A DNA stretch of 64,000 nt from Isoetes taiwanensis (Eukaryota; Streptophyta; Lycopodiopsida; Isoetales; Isoetaceae): positions 1,365,927-1,429,926 of the forward strand of contig JAJEKV010000001.1 in assembly GCA_021234155.1 (NCBI GenBank), written 5' to 3'. Of the stretch, positions 45,891 through 56,211 are shown piece after piece (positions within the stretch are counted from its first letter, which is position 1; every line of letters begins with the position of its first letter). The position numbers and the translations under genes are program-made. The notes under the pieces were generated by a model that had not been told where the DNA came from, made no database searches, and worked only from the letters and a program-made list of their open reading frames with translations.

Positions 45891-47861
45891 CTCCGCCTTT
45901 TTCTCCTTAGGCAGAGGGGTGCGTCAGGGGTGCCCTTTGGCACCATTTTTGTTTACGATTGTGGCGGAGCCCGCCTCGATTGTTTTTTGGTCTGCAGTGG
46001 AGGAGGGGTGGTGGATGGGCTTGGATGCGAGGATGGTAGTCGCAGATTATTAACCAGTTCGCCCGATGACACTTTTTCTTCTTGGTGGCGTAAGAGAGGA
46101 ATTTGCGGAATGTGAAGGGTTTCTTTGGATACTTTCTCCTTGGCCTCGTGCATTCTTCCTGAATTGGGGCAAATGCTCCGCATTATGGGGCCAGTTGACT
46201 CGCCCCCCCTTGTTTGGCTCTATTCCCTTGGAAGGTGCTTCGAGGTAATGTGTGTACTAAGTCATTTGGGTATTCCCTTTGGGGGATGTTTCCATGGGGA
46301 GGGTGTGGGATGAGATTTTGCGGGGTTGCGTAAAACACCTCAATTGGTGGAAGGGTAGCAAGTTGTCCATGGCGGGTAGGATCACTATTGCCAAGTCAAG
46401 ACTTTGTAGCACTCATGTGTATACAAAGACATCTGGATGTTAGCTCCCGAGGGTAAGATACGGGCTTTGGATAAGATTGTTCAAATTTTGTGGGGGGGAT
46501 GATGAAGGGGCGGTTGTTAAAGTGGCTTGGTGGAAGTGTCTCGCCCGGAGGATGGGGGCTTGGCCATTCGGATTTGGCAATCGCATAGTAAGGTGTTGGT
46601 CTCTAAGTTTATTTGGAGCATTCTGCGGGGATGGAGCATCTTCTCTGGTGCGGGACTATTGTGGCAATCTCTTCGCCATTGTGTGGCATTTGGAAAGTCG
46701 CCATTGCATGTAGAGTTGCCCCGGGCACCTTTGTTGTATGGTCTCCGGCCTTTCCCACATGCATCCCCTTTTCTCACGGGGTGTTGCGGGCTTGGGATCA
46801 CGCGCGTGTGCTCTTCCGGCTAGATTATGCCTCGGTTTATCACCACTCTTCTCCTTTCTTGTGGGTTCCTCTACCCCTGCGTACTTGCCCTTGGTCGCCA
46901 TGCGTGCATGCTTCGGGCCTTGACGCGTTCGTTGGAGGCGAGCTGCTGTGGCTCACCTTGGAGGATTGGTATTGGGATGGTCGGCTAGCCATTGGGAGTT
47001 CTTTCGAGCTCGCTTTGCTTTGAAGGACGATGGCCAGGGCTATCCGGGAACAAGTGGCGGGGAGTATTCCGCTACACATACCTATAGTCCCTCGTGGTGA
47101 TGTGGTGGTGCGGGTTTGGAAGGTTCATTCGGATGTTGTATCTTCTTGTTTTATGCGGTCTTGTTACTGGGTGTTGGCTATTCATGACACTGCCCCCTTC
47201 GTGCAAGTGGTCTCTGCAGCTTCCGGGTTCTCGATGGCTTTCGGTTTACTTCCCCACCGAAGGTTCGGGTGCTACGTGGCGGTGGTGCACCGTAGACGTA
47301 AGTGAATGTCCTTGTGAGTCGGTTTAGGCGGGTGTGAGCCCTCTTTGCCCTTGTTGTGGCCTTCATCATTGAGGCGTGGAGCATTGTGCGGTTTTATGCC
47401 CTCACTTGCGGGTTGCCCGGGATTGGGTCGGGGCTCGCTTCGTGTGAGATTGAATAGCCAACAATTGCCGCTTCATGTATATCCCGGTGCTTGGCCGCCA
47501 GACGGGACAAGCAAGCCGTGATCCTGTCGCGGGCTTGGTTGGTGTGGTTGATTTGGAAGCCGGCGGTTGTGGATCTTCGGGGATTGACTGCGCTGCGGCC
47601 TCTCGATTCCTCGACTCAGGTACAAGCTATTTCAAAGCTTTTTGGTGTTCCCGGATTAGTAGAGCGGAAGTTTTCCATTTGGCGGGACTTCTTGGGTGTG
47701 GTAGATGGTGATGGCCAGTTTGTACAGCAGTAGAGTTGCAGTTGTTGTGGAGTGTCGAGGTATCACTGTCTCTTTGGGGCAGTTCTCCTTCCTCCTCACT
47801 TGCTTTGTAACATTACCATTCTTTTAATATATTGCTGACACAGTTCTTCAAAAAAAAAAAA
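45891..47861 (+). mobile_element. 5'-truncated LINE (plant L1-type) with poly(A) tail and target duplication
   Basis: The direct repeat AACTAGGCGATATACC lies at 45875-45890 and 47862-47877, bracketing the insert, which ends in TTC followed by 12-13 A. The insert opens inside reverse transcriptase with GVRQGCPLAPFLFTIVAEP. An FADDT catalytic box, with one base inserted, follows near 46050. A zf-RVT-like CPCCG and HCAVLCPHLR lie near 47350-47405, and a C-terminal AWLVWLIWK near 47535. Frameshifts are scattered throughout. It is more GC-rich than its flanks. The poly(A) tail separates it from the microsatellite-tailed LINE at 1.6-3.2 kb. Confidence 0.94.
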
Positions 47862-47877
47862 AACTAGGCGATATACC

Positions 47878-48490
47878 TTCTAAGACCCAAGATCCCAGCT
47901 AGCCGAGAAACTGGAGTTTTATTCTTGATATCCTAATCATATGACCCTATCTTAGAATTTGATGAATTGCTGCCGGCTCTTAAAAACTATCTAGGGATTG
48001 AATGTGGTTGCCAGTCCAGTATTAGGAGAAGTGTCTGCCTTACTAGTGTCTGGTGTGGAATGTTTATACGTACATTTGAGATTGCGTTGTAAATATGAAT
48101 AGGGTGTGGGGTCACTCTACAGAATTGCATTATATATCTGAGATGGTATTATGGGATATGGTGCACTTGAATCAATGATGTTGTGCATTTGCATTCAACG
48201 GCCCACCTTCGGAGGGGTGGGGTGGCCGTGTAACTCTGCATCCGTGCCAGATGGCCTGACGGATGAGTTGAACCCTGTACGTACAGATGGAGAGAGTGGT
48301 CTTCTTGGGGTCGCCACCCAAGGATTATGCTTGTCATGTAGTTATGCATGGAGTATGTAGTGATAGAATGTGCTAACCATGGAGGGGGAGTATTGACGTA
48401 ACAGGTAAATAACGTATTATTGTTATGAATGAATGTGAAGATCCCAATGCCCCTCCCCACTTAGTCCATGTGGACTAACCCGGATATCTG
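47878..48490. other. Stretch without a recognisable gene
   Basis: A purine-rich ATGGAGGGGGAG tract near 48379 followed by TATTGACG resembles a polypurine tract/LTR junction, but no LTR partner is found. A near-palindrome TTAGTCCATGTGGACTAA lies at 48461-48478, just before the 94-codon frame. Confidence 0.4.
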
Positions 48491-48775
48491 TTGTTATGTA
48501 AGATGGCACGTCCTGAAGCTACCATCTTGTTGGACCTAGACTCTTTTGTCACCTGGTGGTTTAATGAGACGGCGGATGAACCCGCTCTAATGTCCAAAGA
48601 AAGAATTTACGAAATCATAATGTCATTGTTCCGGCAGTTGTACTATGCGCAGATGCAACCTCGAATTGAGGCCCAAGACCCGGAGCGTGATGGGGAATCT
48701 TCTTCCGGGGGTAGCTCTAGCAACTCCTCCTCGGTCACTTCCAAGGAGGGGGAAGAAGGGGATAAGCATGAGTGA
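48491..48775 (+). CDS. Small hypothetical protein, 94 codons, acidic Ser-rich tail
   Basis: The frame is intact and codon-like. The likely start is the second Met at 48503 (MARPEATILL), giving 90 residues. The first 55 residues have a hydrophobic/aromatic pattern (LDLDSFVTWWFNE, IYEIIMSLFRQLYYAQ) compatible with two helices. The rest is acidic and Ser/Gly-rich. I know no matching family. A gag-like N-terminus of a retroelement is possible given the polypurine-like tract upstream; a genuine small gene is the alternative. Confidence 0.35.
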   Translation: MLCKMARPEATILLDLDSFVTWWFNETADEPALMSKERIYEIIMSLFRQLYYAQMQPRIEAQDPERDGESSSGGSSSNSSSVTSKEGEEGDKHE

Positions 48776-48979
48776 CGGGGTTGCTTGGGTTTTTGTATAT
48801 TATGTGTGTGTATTTTGATATGGGTGCAATGTGAACTTTTCCAAGTATGTGTGGCCTTGGGCCTTATGTAAATTATTTGATTGTAACAAAACTTTATGAA
48901 TAGAAGTTCATGATGATATGATTGTCTATATCCGAATTATTTAGTGCAACAGCCTAGGCCAAGGGGCTAGGTCTGCTTC

Positions 48980-49960
48980 AAATACCGGGACTCATCTCTA
49001 TACGGGTTCGCCTAAGATTTTAGAATTTGAGATATGGAGACTCGAACCTCTACCAAAATAATTTGATATCCTAATAAGAATGCTTTCATCAATACAACCA
49101 GCAAAGTAACGTGCTTATTTTATCTATTGAATCTATATTTTTTTTCTACTTTTTTTTTAATAATAGCCTATTCAATTGTCTTGGGAGTATGGTCTATGGT
49201 CTGAAGGATTATGACTGGGGCTTGATTTATGATTTTCAAATATGGAATACATGTTCTCCTAAGGTTTTGGAATATGAAATACCGGGACTTGAACCTCTAC
49301 CAAAATAATTTGATATCCTAATAAGAATGCTTTCACCAATGCGACCAGCAAATTAACGTGCTTGTTTTATTTATTGATTTTTTTTTTTTTTTTTGTGCTT
49401 TCTTTTTAATAATAGCCTATTCAATTGTTTTGGGGGTATGGTCTATGGTCTAAAGAATAGTGATTTATGCATCCATATCAAATTCCCCTGGAACCCTTTG
49501 TTATTGTGCTACATATTCTAAACAAAGTGCACCCTCCTGGACTACCTCAGTTGTCGGATATGTCCATCCTATGGCCCAGATCATATGTTCGATTACTATT
49601 ATTTATGACTGTGGACGTCTATGATTTTGAAATATGGATTACAAGTTTTTCTAAGGTTTTGGAATATGAAATACCGGGAATCATCTCTATACGGGTTCGC
49701 CTAATATTTTAGAATTTGAGATACGGAGACTCGAACCTCTACCAAAATAATTTAATATCCTAATAAGAATGCTTTCACCAATGTAACCAGCAAACTAACG
49801 TGCTTGTTTTATCTATTGAATCTGTATTTTTTTTTCTTTCATTTTAATAATAGCCTATTCAATTATTTTAGGGGTATGTTCTATGATATGAAAGATAGTG
49901 ATTTATGCATCCATATCAAATCCACCTGGAACCCCCTGTTATTGTGCTACATATTATTAC
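48980..49960 (-). repeat. Tandem repeat with tRNA-like promoter motifs (SINE-like), three units
   Basis: The block with AACCTCTACCAAAATAATTT recurs at about 49045, 49292 and 49734. On the minus strand it reads GGTAGAGGTTCGAGTCTCC, close to a tRNA T-arm/B box. About 45 nt upstream on that strand is GCTGGTTG followed by GAAAGC, as in a D-arm/A box. A pyrimidine-rich flank and GCCTATTCAATTG blocks repeat with it. Units are uneven (about 250-440 bp). A tRNA-derived SINE amplified as a tandem array is the best reading. A further fragment lies at 44690-44895. Confidence 0.6.
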
Positions 49961-51059
49961 AGATGCAGAAGGAATTAGACGTGCATATACCTCAAGGAGA
50001 ATGACACTGTAATTCAGGTCCCAGGTCAGGGTGATATTGGGCAAAATGGTTGGTGTATAAAGTGCTATATTCACTCCTTTTTTCTTGCCTTGGAGTAATC
50101 ATAGTCATGTTATCATGCATGGCATCAGCTACCTTGACGCAATCGTAGAGATTCCATTGAGGTAACTAATATATGAGAAGAACCATTCATTTTTCTTTTT
50201 GAAATTTTCCAATTTTATTCGAATGCACTATACCAAGCAAGCATAAAACACCTAGTGTTGTGCTTTCCTTTTTACACACTAATTAAAGCCAGATGATTAT
50301 TTACGTCTATACCAGTTGTGCAATATGGGAGATATTTGCATCTAGATTCTTTCTTCTTTTACTGCATATCAAGATTCTTCTTTGAAACAATTATTTATGT
50401 GGTTATAGTTGAGCGAATCCAAATGTCATTTATTGTATAATATTTGATTCATTTAAAGCCTTGAAAGCACATAATATGATGCTTTTTTTCTATTCACCCA
50501 AGATCTTGACATCGTCATAGTATACATCATCATTATAATTTGATTTTATTGCTTTAACTATTGCTATAGACCATCCAATAATTTTATAAACACTACTATG
50601 TCCATTATAACCATGAAAATATTTTGACCGTCCACTTTTTCCCTGAAGGCCCATAACTACAACTTATATTTTATGGTATTCCATTGCACATAACTCCGGT
50701 TGCTAAATGTATTACTAAGCTGTGTGAAATTTGACAAAGGCCCCACGCGTCTATGAAAATAATCGAGGAAAGAATCGAAGTTATTTATGTTTATATTCCT
50801 TTTTTGCAGACAACATTATATTAGTGCTCAAATTGCTCTAAGAATGAGGATATTGCTTGAATCAACTGTGTCATACACCATGTTTGCAACGAATGTATTG
50901 ATGAATGATAGACTTCAGTCAATTTATTGAAATAACTTGCATACACACTATATCAAGCTCCTTGAAACATTTGGCTAACCAACTCTAGCAATTGCTTATA
51001 TAAATCAATTTAATTATCGTTTCCTTGGGAGATACCACTATCCCCTTTGGCACATAAAT
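49961..51059. other. Stretch without a recognisable gene
   Basis: AT-rich. No exon, RNA gene or repeat family of this window recognised. Confidence 0.5.
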
Positions 51060-51067
51060 GTGCTAGA

Positions 51068-51582
51068 CAGTGTGGGAATTTGACACCCCAGAGGGTGTCA
51101 AAAGCAAAAAAAAGTGTCAAAGAGACATCTTCCGTAGAGAAAATGTGTCAAAAGAGAATTTATAGTTTGATAAAATGCGTCAAAAGAGACTTCAAAAAAA
51201 TTTAAATGTGTCATTTGACACACTTAAAAATATTAAGTGTGTCAAAAAAAAAATTAGAGCCCCAAATACACAAGAGTTGTCTGTACAAGGCTTAATGTAT
51301 GTGTATACTTAATAATGCAAGAAGAATTGATATTCAATAGAATTTTCCATTTTCCTTATATTTATATAAATTTATCTTTCATAGCAGATCTCATATTATA
51401 ATCTTTTTGTTGTAGAATTTCAAATTATTTTCTTCATTTGATAACATAAAAAAAAGTGTGTCAATGGTGTTCACAACGCGTCAAATGAGACGCAAAAAAT
51501 TTGGAAGTATGTCAATTGACACATTCAATTTTAAAAAGCGTGTCATAAGAAATACAATAAATAAGTTGAATTTCCCACACTG
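51068..51582. mobile_element. hAT-type MITE, 515 bp, with internal GTGTCAAA repeats
   Basis: The ends CAGTGTGGGAATTTGAC and GTTGAATTTCCCACACTG form a terminal inverted repeat. The 8-bp target duplication GTGCTAGA is perfect (51060-51067 and 51583-51590). This matches hAT-superfamily behaviour. The interior has about ten copies of GTGTCAAA or its variants, partly arranged as inverted pairs (GTGTCATTTGACACAC and GTCAATTGACAC). There is no transposase. It is unrelated in sequence to the 4.2-kb MITE. Confidence 0.93.
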
Positions 51583-51590
51583 GTGCTAGA

Positions 51591-52299
51591 TTTTGAATGA
51601 AGTAGATTCCATTTTCAACAAGCTAGCCTGGATCGTGGTACATAAAAAATGTGCTATGTGGCATGAAGCAGTCTGCTTGTTTAAACTAATGCATCTATAT
51701 AAATTGGATCATGTCAGATATATTACTCTTGCCTCTATATTACTCTTGCCTCCTCCAAGCCACATTGTCTACACTAGATAACAATGGAACAACCACCTCT
51801 TCGAATTGTCACTAAGCCCTGCAATGCCGGGCACCATAACTAGTAAGGTCAAGAATGCTAGTATGGGCTTCAGAGTTAGAGCGAGAAGCTTAGTCACCCA
51901 TTTGGTTGAGGCTTGATACTAGCTTTAGACCTTGGCCTTGGTTCTGGCGAATTGCGAGGGAGATTGCCACAACATACGAGTGGTAGGCACATGGTCTTTT
52001 GTACCATGTGTGCAGAGAGGCATAAAGGAGGAGACAGGTGTCCAGATCATGTCGAGCCTTTGTCCACATGGGTTTATTGGGTTGACGACCGAGTTCCTTA
52101 ACGCCGCATACGATGGTTGGTGGGGAGATTGGCATATGCGGTTCTACATCATGTAAGTGCAGTGGCATGTATTATTATATGCAATGCTTGATTTTTCTCT
52201 AGTATATGCTTTGCATACATGTAGGACTATTAGACACTTGTTGTCTGACCTCCATTGTGACGTTTGGGGTCTCAATTCCTTGGTTAATCATATGCCTCA
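51591..52299. other. Stretch without a recognisable gene
   Basis: Overlapping short open frames on both strands near 51890-52168 show no family similarity. Nothing else recognised. Confidence 0.5.
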
Positions 52300-52806
52300 T
52301 GAAATTTCTAACGGCATGTGGAAACCCTTCTTATTTTCTTCCTTGTGGAAACCCTTTCTAATGTCCATCTTGCGAGGAAATCAAGAAGGGTTTCCCTAGC
52401 ATTAGAAAATAGGAAGGGTTTTTCCATTCAAAATTTGAATTTTAGGGTGGCATATACTTGATGGACATGCCACCTTAATAGAAGGCGTTCGTGTCAATAA
52501 GCATGATCTATAAAGGCTCACGTATGTAAATATTGTAAAATAAAATAATGTGATAGAAACTGTTCCTAGTTTCCCTAGAAACCCTTCCTATTTTCCAAAG
52601 AGGAAACCCTTCCTATTTTCCTTGGAAACCCTTCCTAATTTCAAAAGTTAGAAATTCGGAAGTGTTTCCATGAAAATTTGAAAGGGTTTCCACGGAAACA
52701 TTTCCTGGTTTTATTGAAAGCCGGAAGGGTCTCCCTAGAAAATCAGAAGGATTTCCATGGAAAATCGAAAGGGTTTCCACGAAAAATTCGAAGGGTTTCC
52801 ACGAGA
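52300..52806. repeat. GGAAACCCTTCC satellite in two orientations
   Basis: A 20-22-bp unit GGAAACCCTTCCTATTTTCC is repeated forward at about 52318-52365 and 52575-52640. The same unit runs reversed (GAAAATNNGAAGGGTTTCCA) at about 52386-52425 and 52660-52806, with at least six reversed copies in the last block. Each unit is itself partly palindromic at its GGAAA/TTTCC edges. The two halves form a large potential foldback. No coding. Confidence 0.8.
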
Positions 52807-52999
52807 GGACAACCCTAATCGGGTGTACATAAAACCATCGGGTACAAAGCCTTGTCCATTTACAGATTCGCATGAAACCCCGATTTGCCTTCAAAGGCTA
52901 AATTATTCTGGGTTATCTCTTATGATACTGAATCTAGCTTGTTCTCCAATGTATGGAATTCATATTATGCTCCAAACTTCTCCTATTTCATCTGGATTC

Positions 53000-53732
53000 T
53001 TGCCAATAAAAATCTGTCAATTTTGGAACTCTATTTCTATTTACAGATTGTACTGGAACATGAGTCTTGTGATATTCTAGTATACTATATAGTATAAATA
53101 TCTATACTATACTACCACATTACAGTACACGTCAAGCATATTGACATGTACAAGTGTCCTAGTATGCCAAGATAGCTAACATGTTAATATATTGTTAAGG
53201 GGTTCCTTCATGGAGATATAAATCCATTGACATGTATTTATTCCATGCAACCGTTAGGAACCATTATCTACACATAATAATTCCTTTTCTGCTAGATAAA
53301 TTCCTTTATGGTTTGTCAATGTGACGATGTGCGTCCACCTTTTTCCTGGGTACAAACTCCAGATGCGGCTTTTTGGTGTGGATTTTGCAATTCTCTGGTG
53401 TAGTATTATTTTGCGGCGCTAGCAATGGCTTGGCTAAAGTCCCAGCGTTTGTAAATTTATCCCTTGCAAAGTTACTTGCCAAATGCCAGAGCTAGGATCA
53501 TCGCTCTTAAATTGGTTGCAACTGGATCAGGTGCCTGATTTGGTCCCTAGATTGTGTCTTCTGGTTTGCATCATAGGAGCTGCCTCTGAATTGTGGTTGC
53601 GTACATCCGGCATTTATAAATTCATTAATTGCTCTTAGCAGAAACGAAATGCAAATTCACATGGAAAGAATTCATAACGTAATATATAGAGCCTCTTTTG
53701 CTCGTGTTTGCTGCCAAGAAAGAAAGAAAGAA
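53000..53732. other. Stretch without a recognisable gene
   Basis: Short frames only. A GAAA microsatellite at about 53709-53728 marks the tail of the minus-strand LINE copy that follows. Confidence 0.5.
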
Positions 53733-53960
53733 AGAATGATTTTTATCGTCCACTGAGACCAATCGGCCTATGGGACCCAGAAGGAGCGCAGTAAACTTAT
53801 TACTGTTCGGGTTAAAAAACCCCCGCCCGAAGGGTTTTCGAGGGAAAAACTATGGCAGTAATAAGAATGCTGTCAAACTGTACAAGTATACATCATCATG
53901 AAATAAATGCATGTATACATGTCAAGTGTGTGCCCGAGGACATAGCTGATCTCGCATGTC
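53710..53960 (-). mobile_element. LINE family 3' end, copy 2
   Basis: On the minus strand it shows the GTCTCAGTGGACGATAAAAA block, a hairpin pairing AAAACCC with GGGGTTTT around TTCGGGC, and CTTATTACTGCC, matching 3046-3184. The end is a TTCT microsatellite, as the first copy ends in TTCTA. Similarity with copy 3 extends about 220 bp. No reverse transcriptase codons remain. Confidence 0.8.
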
Positions 53961-54599
53961 CATTTTTATTGTGATCCCCTAAACAATACATAAATTTCCC
54001 ATGGAGTATTATGGTTATAGCTTATACAAGACATAAGAAAACTGCATGAAGCTCTTCAAATCTTCTAATAAACGCTCGAGAGCGATGATGTATCTAAGAA
54101 TGCTTTTTAGGCACATTTTGAGCATAGTCTGCCTTTATGAAATGTGATCACCAGTGTAGATTTCTAGTATGGACATGGCATTGAAGCACTCCAATTCTAT
54201 AAAGAAATGCACCTCTTTGACATAATGTCTAATGGGCTTACTTTTCGCAATATTATGTTTGCGTATAGTCATGAGAGACTGATCGATGATGGCTGTCATT
54301 GATTTGTCTCCATGAGTATAGATTATTTCATCTCACTAATGTCGCAATACTCTAGCTCCATAGTTGATTTTTTTAATTGCGCTTGATTTCTAGGCATTGC
54401 TAAATTGTTATCAAACAACATGTCCCTTGAGCTTGATGCAATATAATTGCTAGCATTTTTATGCTCCCACAAACGTTTTGCTAGATACAGACACGCTGCT
54501 TTTGATGTTTGCAATTAGTTGCCATCAAATCATCAAAATATAATTGAAGGATGGACAAGCAAAGTTATGAATCTCAAGTTTTTATGCTCTTTGCCTCAA

Positions 54600-54934
54600 G
54601 ATTTTTGCAGCGGGCAACATTCCAACCCTGGTTGTTCTAGCAGGTATCCAAGCAGCAAAAATTTGCAGAGTTGGCTTTCATCGACTCTGGTCTCTCCAGG
54701 GGGATTCAAGCGGCAACGTTTACAGAGTCAGATCACGATTTGGGAAGACCCAATTCGGCAGCCACTAGCGAGATTTTGTAGTCCGGATTCTACATCCCTG
54801 CTTAGCTAAGTTTAGAACTTGGGTAGGCACATCTGTCAGCTTTTCCCTTCTGGATCCGCCGGATTGCTCATAGTCCTCACTGGGTTTTCTAGTAATCATC
54901 CAGTGGACCACTCCCCCGTGCTTGCTCCATATCA
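54600..54934 (-). mobile_element. Degraded 3' LTR and flank of a non-coding LTR element
   Basis: The minus strand starting at 54934 reads TGATATGGAGCAAGCACGGG through GGGAGTGGTCC, identical apart from two bases to the first 30 bp of the 5' LTR at 56979. It is preceded by a purine-rich GAGAAGGGATGGAT that could serve as the polypurine tract. Beyond 30 bp the two LTRs diverge, so this LTR is truncated or rearranged. Several small hairpins (for example TTGGG/CCCAA near 54740) continue the pattern seen inside the element. Confidence 0.5.
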
Positions 54935-55090
54935 ATCCATCCCTTCTCAAGATAGATCGTCCGCGATCGTCCAAGATACGCTCAATTTCAGTCCATCCCT
55001 TCTCAAGAAGGATTACCCCCGCGACCATCCAAGATACGCTCCATTTAAATCCATCCCTTCTCAAGATGGATCTTCCATGGTCATCACCAG
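54935..55090. repeat. ~60-bp tandem repeat, three units, with hairpins
   Basis: CCATCCCTTCTCAAGA recurs at about 54938, 54992 and 55050, each followed by a GATCG/CGATC-type or degraded stem and (in the first two units) CCAAGATACGCTC. In the third unit ATCCATC pairs with GATGGAT across the CTTCTC loop. On the minus strand the unit contains the purine tract next to the LTR. Confidence 0.75.
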
Positions 55091-55134
55091 TCTGAAAGTT
55101 TTATAATCCCTGCAAAACTCTAGAAATAGTTACG

Positions 55135-55455
55135 GATATCCACGTACTTCCACAGTACGTTATATCCTTGTACCTCCGCGGTACATTATTATCTTTCGTA
55201 CCTCCGCGGTACTACTTGATTGTATCGCCACCACGATACAGTGTATCTCCAAGATACAGATGTAACTTTGTCAAGCCAATTGTGTTGCAATCACAATTAC
55301 TAATCTTCCAAGAAGTTACATCTTATGCTCTCTTGTTCAAGCCGATTGTGCTGCAGACACAATCACTAATCTACCAAGAGGCATTCCCTATCTAGTATAC
55401 CATGTTCAAGCCGGCTACGTTGCAATCGTAGTCACTAATCTACCATGGGTATACA
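55135..55455. repeat. Hairpin ladder with covarying stems
   Basis: Hairpins in order: ACGTAC/GTACGT (55142-55160, enclosed by GGATAT/ATATCC); TGTACC/GGTACA (55169-55185); GTACC/GGTAC (55198-55212); TGTATCG/CGATACA (55221-55240); TGTATCT/AGATACA (55242-55258). Most loops contain TCC or CCA. Three ~62-bp modules follow (55259-55322, 55325-55384, 55395-55454). Each has an outer 10-bp stem, a linker with TCAAGCC, an inner 7-bp stem, a 7-nt loop (TTGCAAT, CTGCAGA, TTGCAAT) and ACTAATCTWCC. Outer stems are GATGTAACTT/AAGTTACATC, ATGC-CTCTTG/CAAGAGGCAT and GTATACCATG/CATG-GTATAC. Inner stems are AATTGTG/CACAATT, GATTGTG/CACAATC and GGCTACG/CGTAGTC. Loops and linkers are kept while both strands of the stems change together. 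It is inside an LTR element. Confidence 0.9.
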
Positions 55456-55699
55456 CAACAAAAGTATCTATTCTTTATTCCAAATAAAGAAATTCAACTT
55501 AGGAACTTTACCCATAAGCCTGTTCCATAGGAAACAATTTGAGATTCCGCATCCAAATTTTGCGACCATATCCTTGACAGCTTCTACATAAAGTGTCCTC
55601 CCCAATGCTTAACACTAAGCAAACCTGCAAATAAGGTCAAGTGTTAATATAGATGACTTCCCAAGTCAAATATTTATATAATTGACTCCCACGGCCAAT

Positions 55700-55870
55700 C
55701 AGTCTCTCAGATCACCACGATCTGACTCCGCAATCCCAAGCAGGATGCTTTTGCGGTTCTCTATGACAACTCGTCTCCATGATAAACTAGTTGTCTCCAT
55801 GACAAGCTTTTCCACAACAACCAAGCAGTCACCCTTATTATTCCATAATCCTCAAAGGATCATAGAAGTT
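55700..55870. repeat. Hairpin ladder, continuation
   Basis: More stems of the same style: TCAGATC/GATCTGA (55707-55725, loop ACCAC), CCGCAA/TTGCGG (55728-55756), GACAACT/AGTTGTC (55765-55795), TTGTC/GACAA (55791-55805, loop TCCAT) and ATCC/GGAT near 55850. The last two GACAA stems share a strand and could alternate. The loops again carry TCC or CCA. Confidence 0.7.
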
Positions 55871-56197
55871 TCCCCAATAATTCGAACTCGTTCACAACAA
55901 GTCGGTCCATATACTTCGAGCATTCTCCACGAAAGCACTGAGTTTTCTCTGCCATCGATGCTCCAGATTCTCTTGCAGCAATAGTCACCAAAATCTACCT
56001 CAGTTCCATTAACTGCTCTAATATTGAAATCATAAGATTTCCCTTCATGCATAAGGGCTTTTACTCCATTAAGATAATCCAAATATACTTTTGTGAACCC
56101 CAAAATAATAATCTCCTCTCACACTCTCACAGATTAGAGAGTTAAAGTCCACTGGTGATTCCATTGCCCATGGTTCCCAAAAGAATCGCAAACCTCC

Positions 56198-56209
56198 GCT
56201 CTGATACCA
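56198..56209 (-). other. LTR retrotransposon primer-binding site (initiator tRNA-Met type)
   Basis: The minus strand reads TGGTATCAGAGC, two bases from the LTR end at 56212. This fixes the element's orientation: interior to the left, transcription leftward. Confidence 0.85.
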
Positions 56210-56211
56210 CT

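Noticed and set aside
45930-47733. Many overlapping open frames as separate genes
   Set aside because: They are frames of one frameshifted LINE reverse transcriptase bounded by a target duplication.
48376-48400. Polypurine tract and LTR start
   Set aside because: No second LTR, primer-binding site or coding remnant supports it; kept only as a note.
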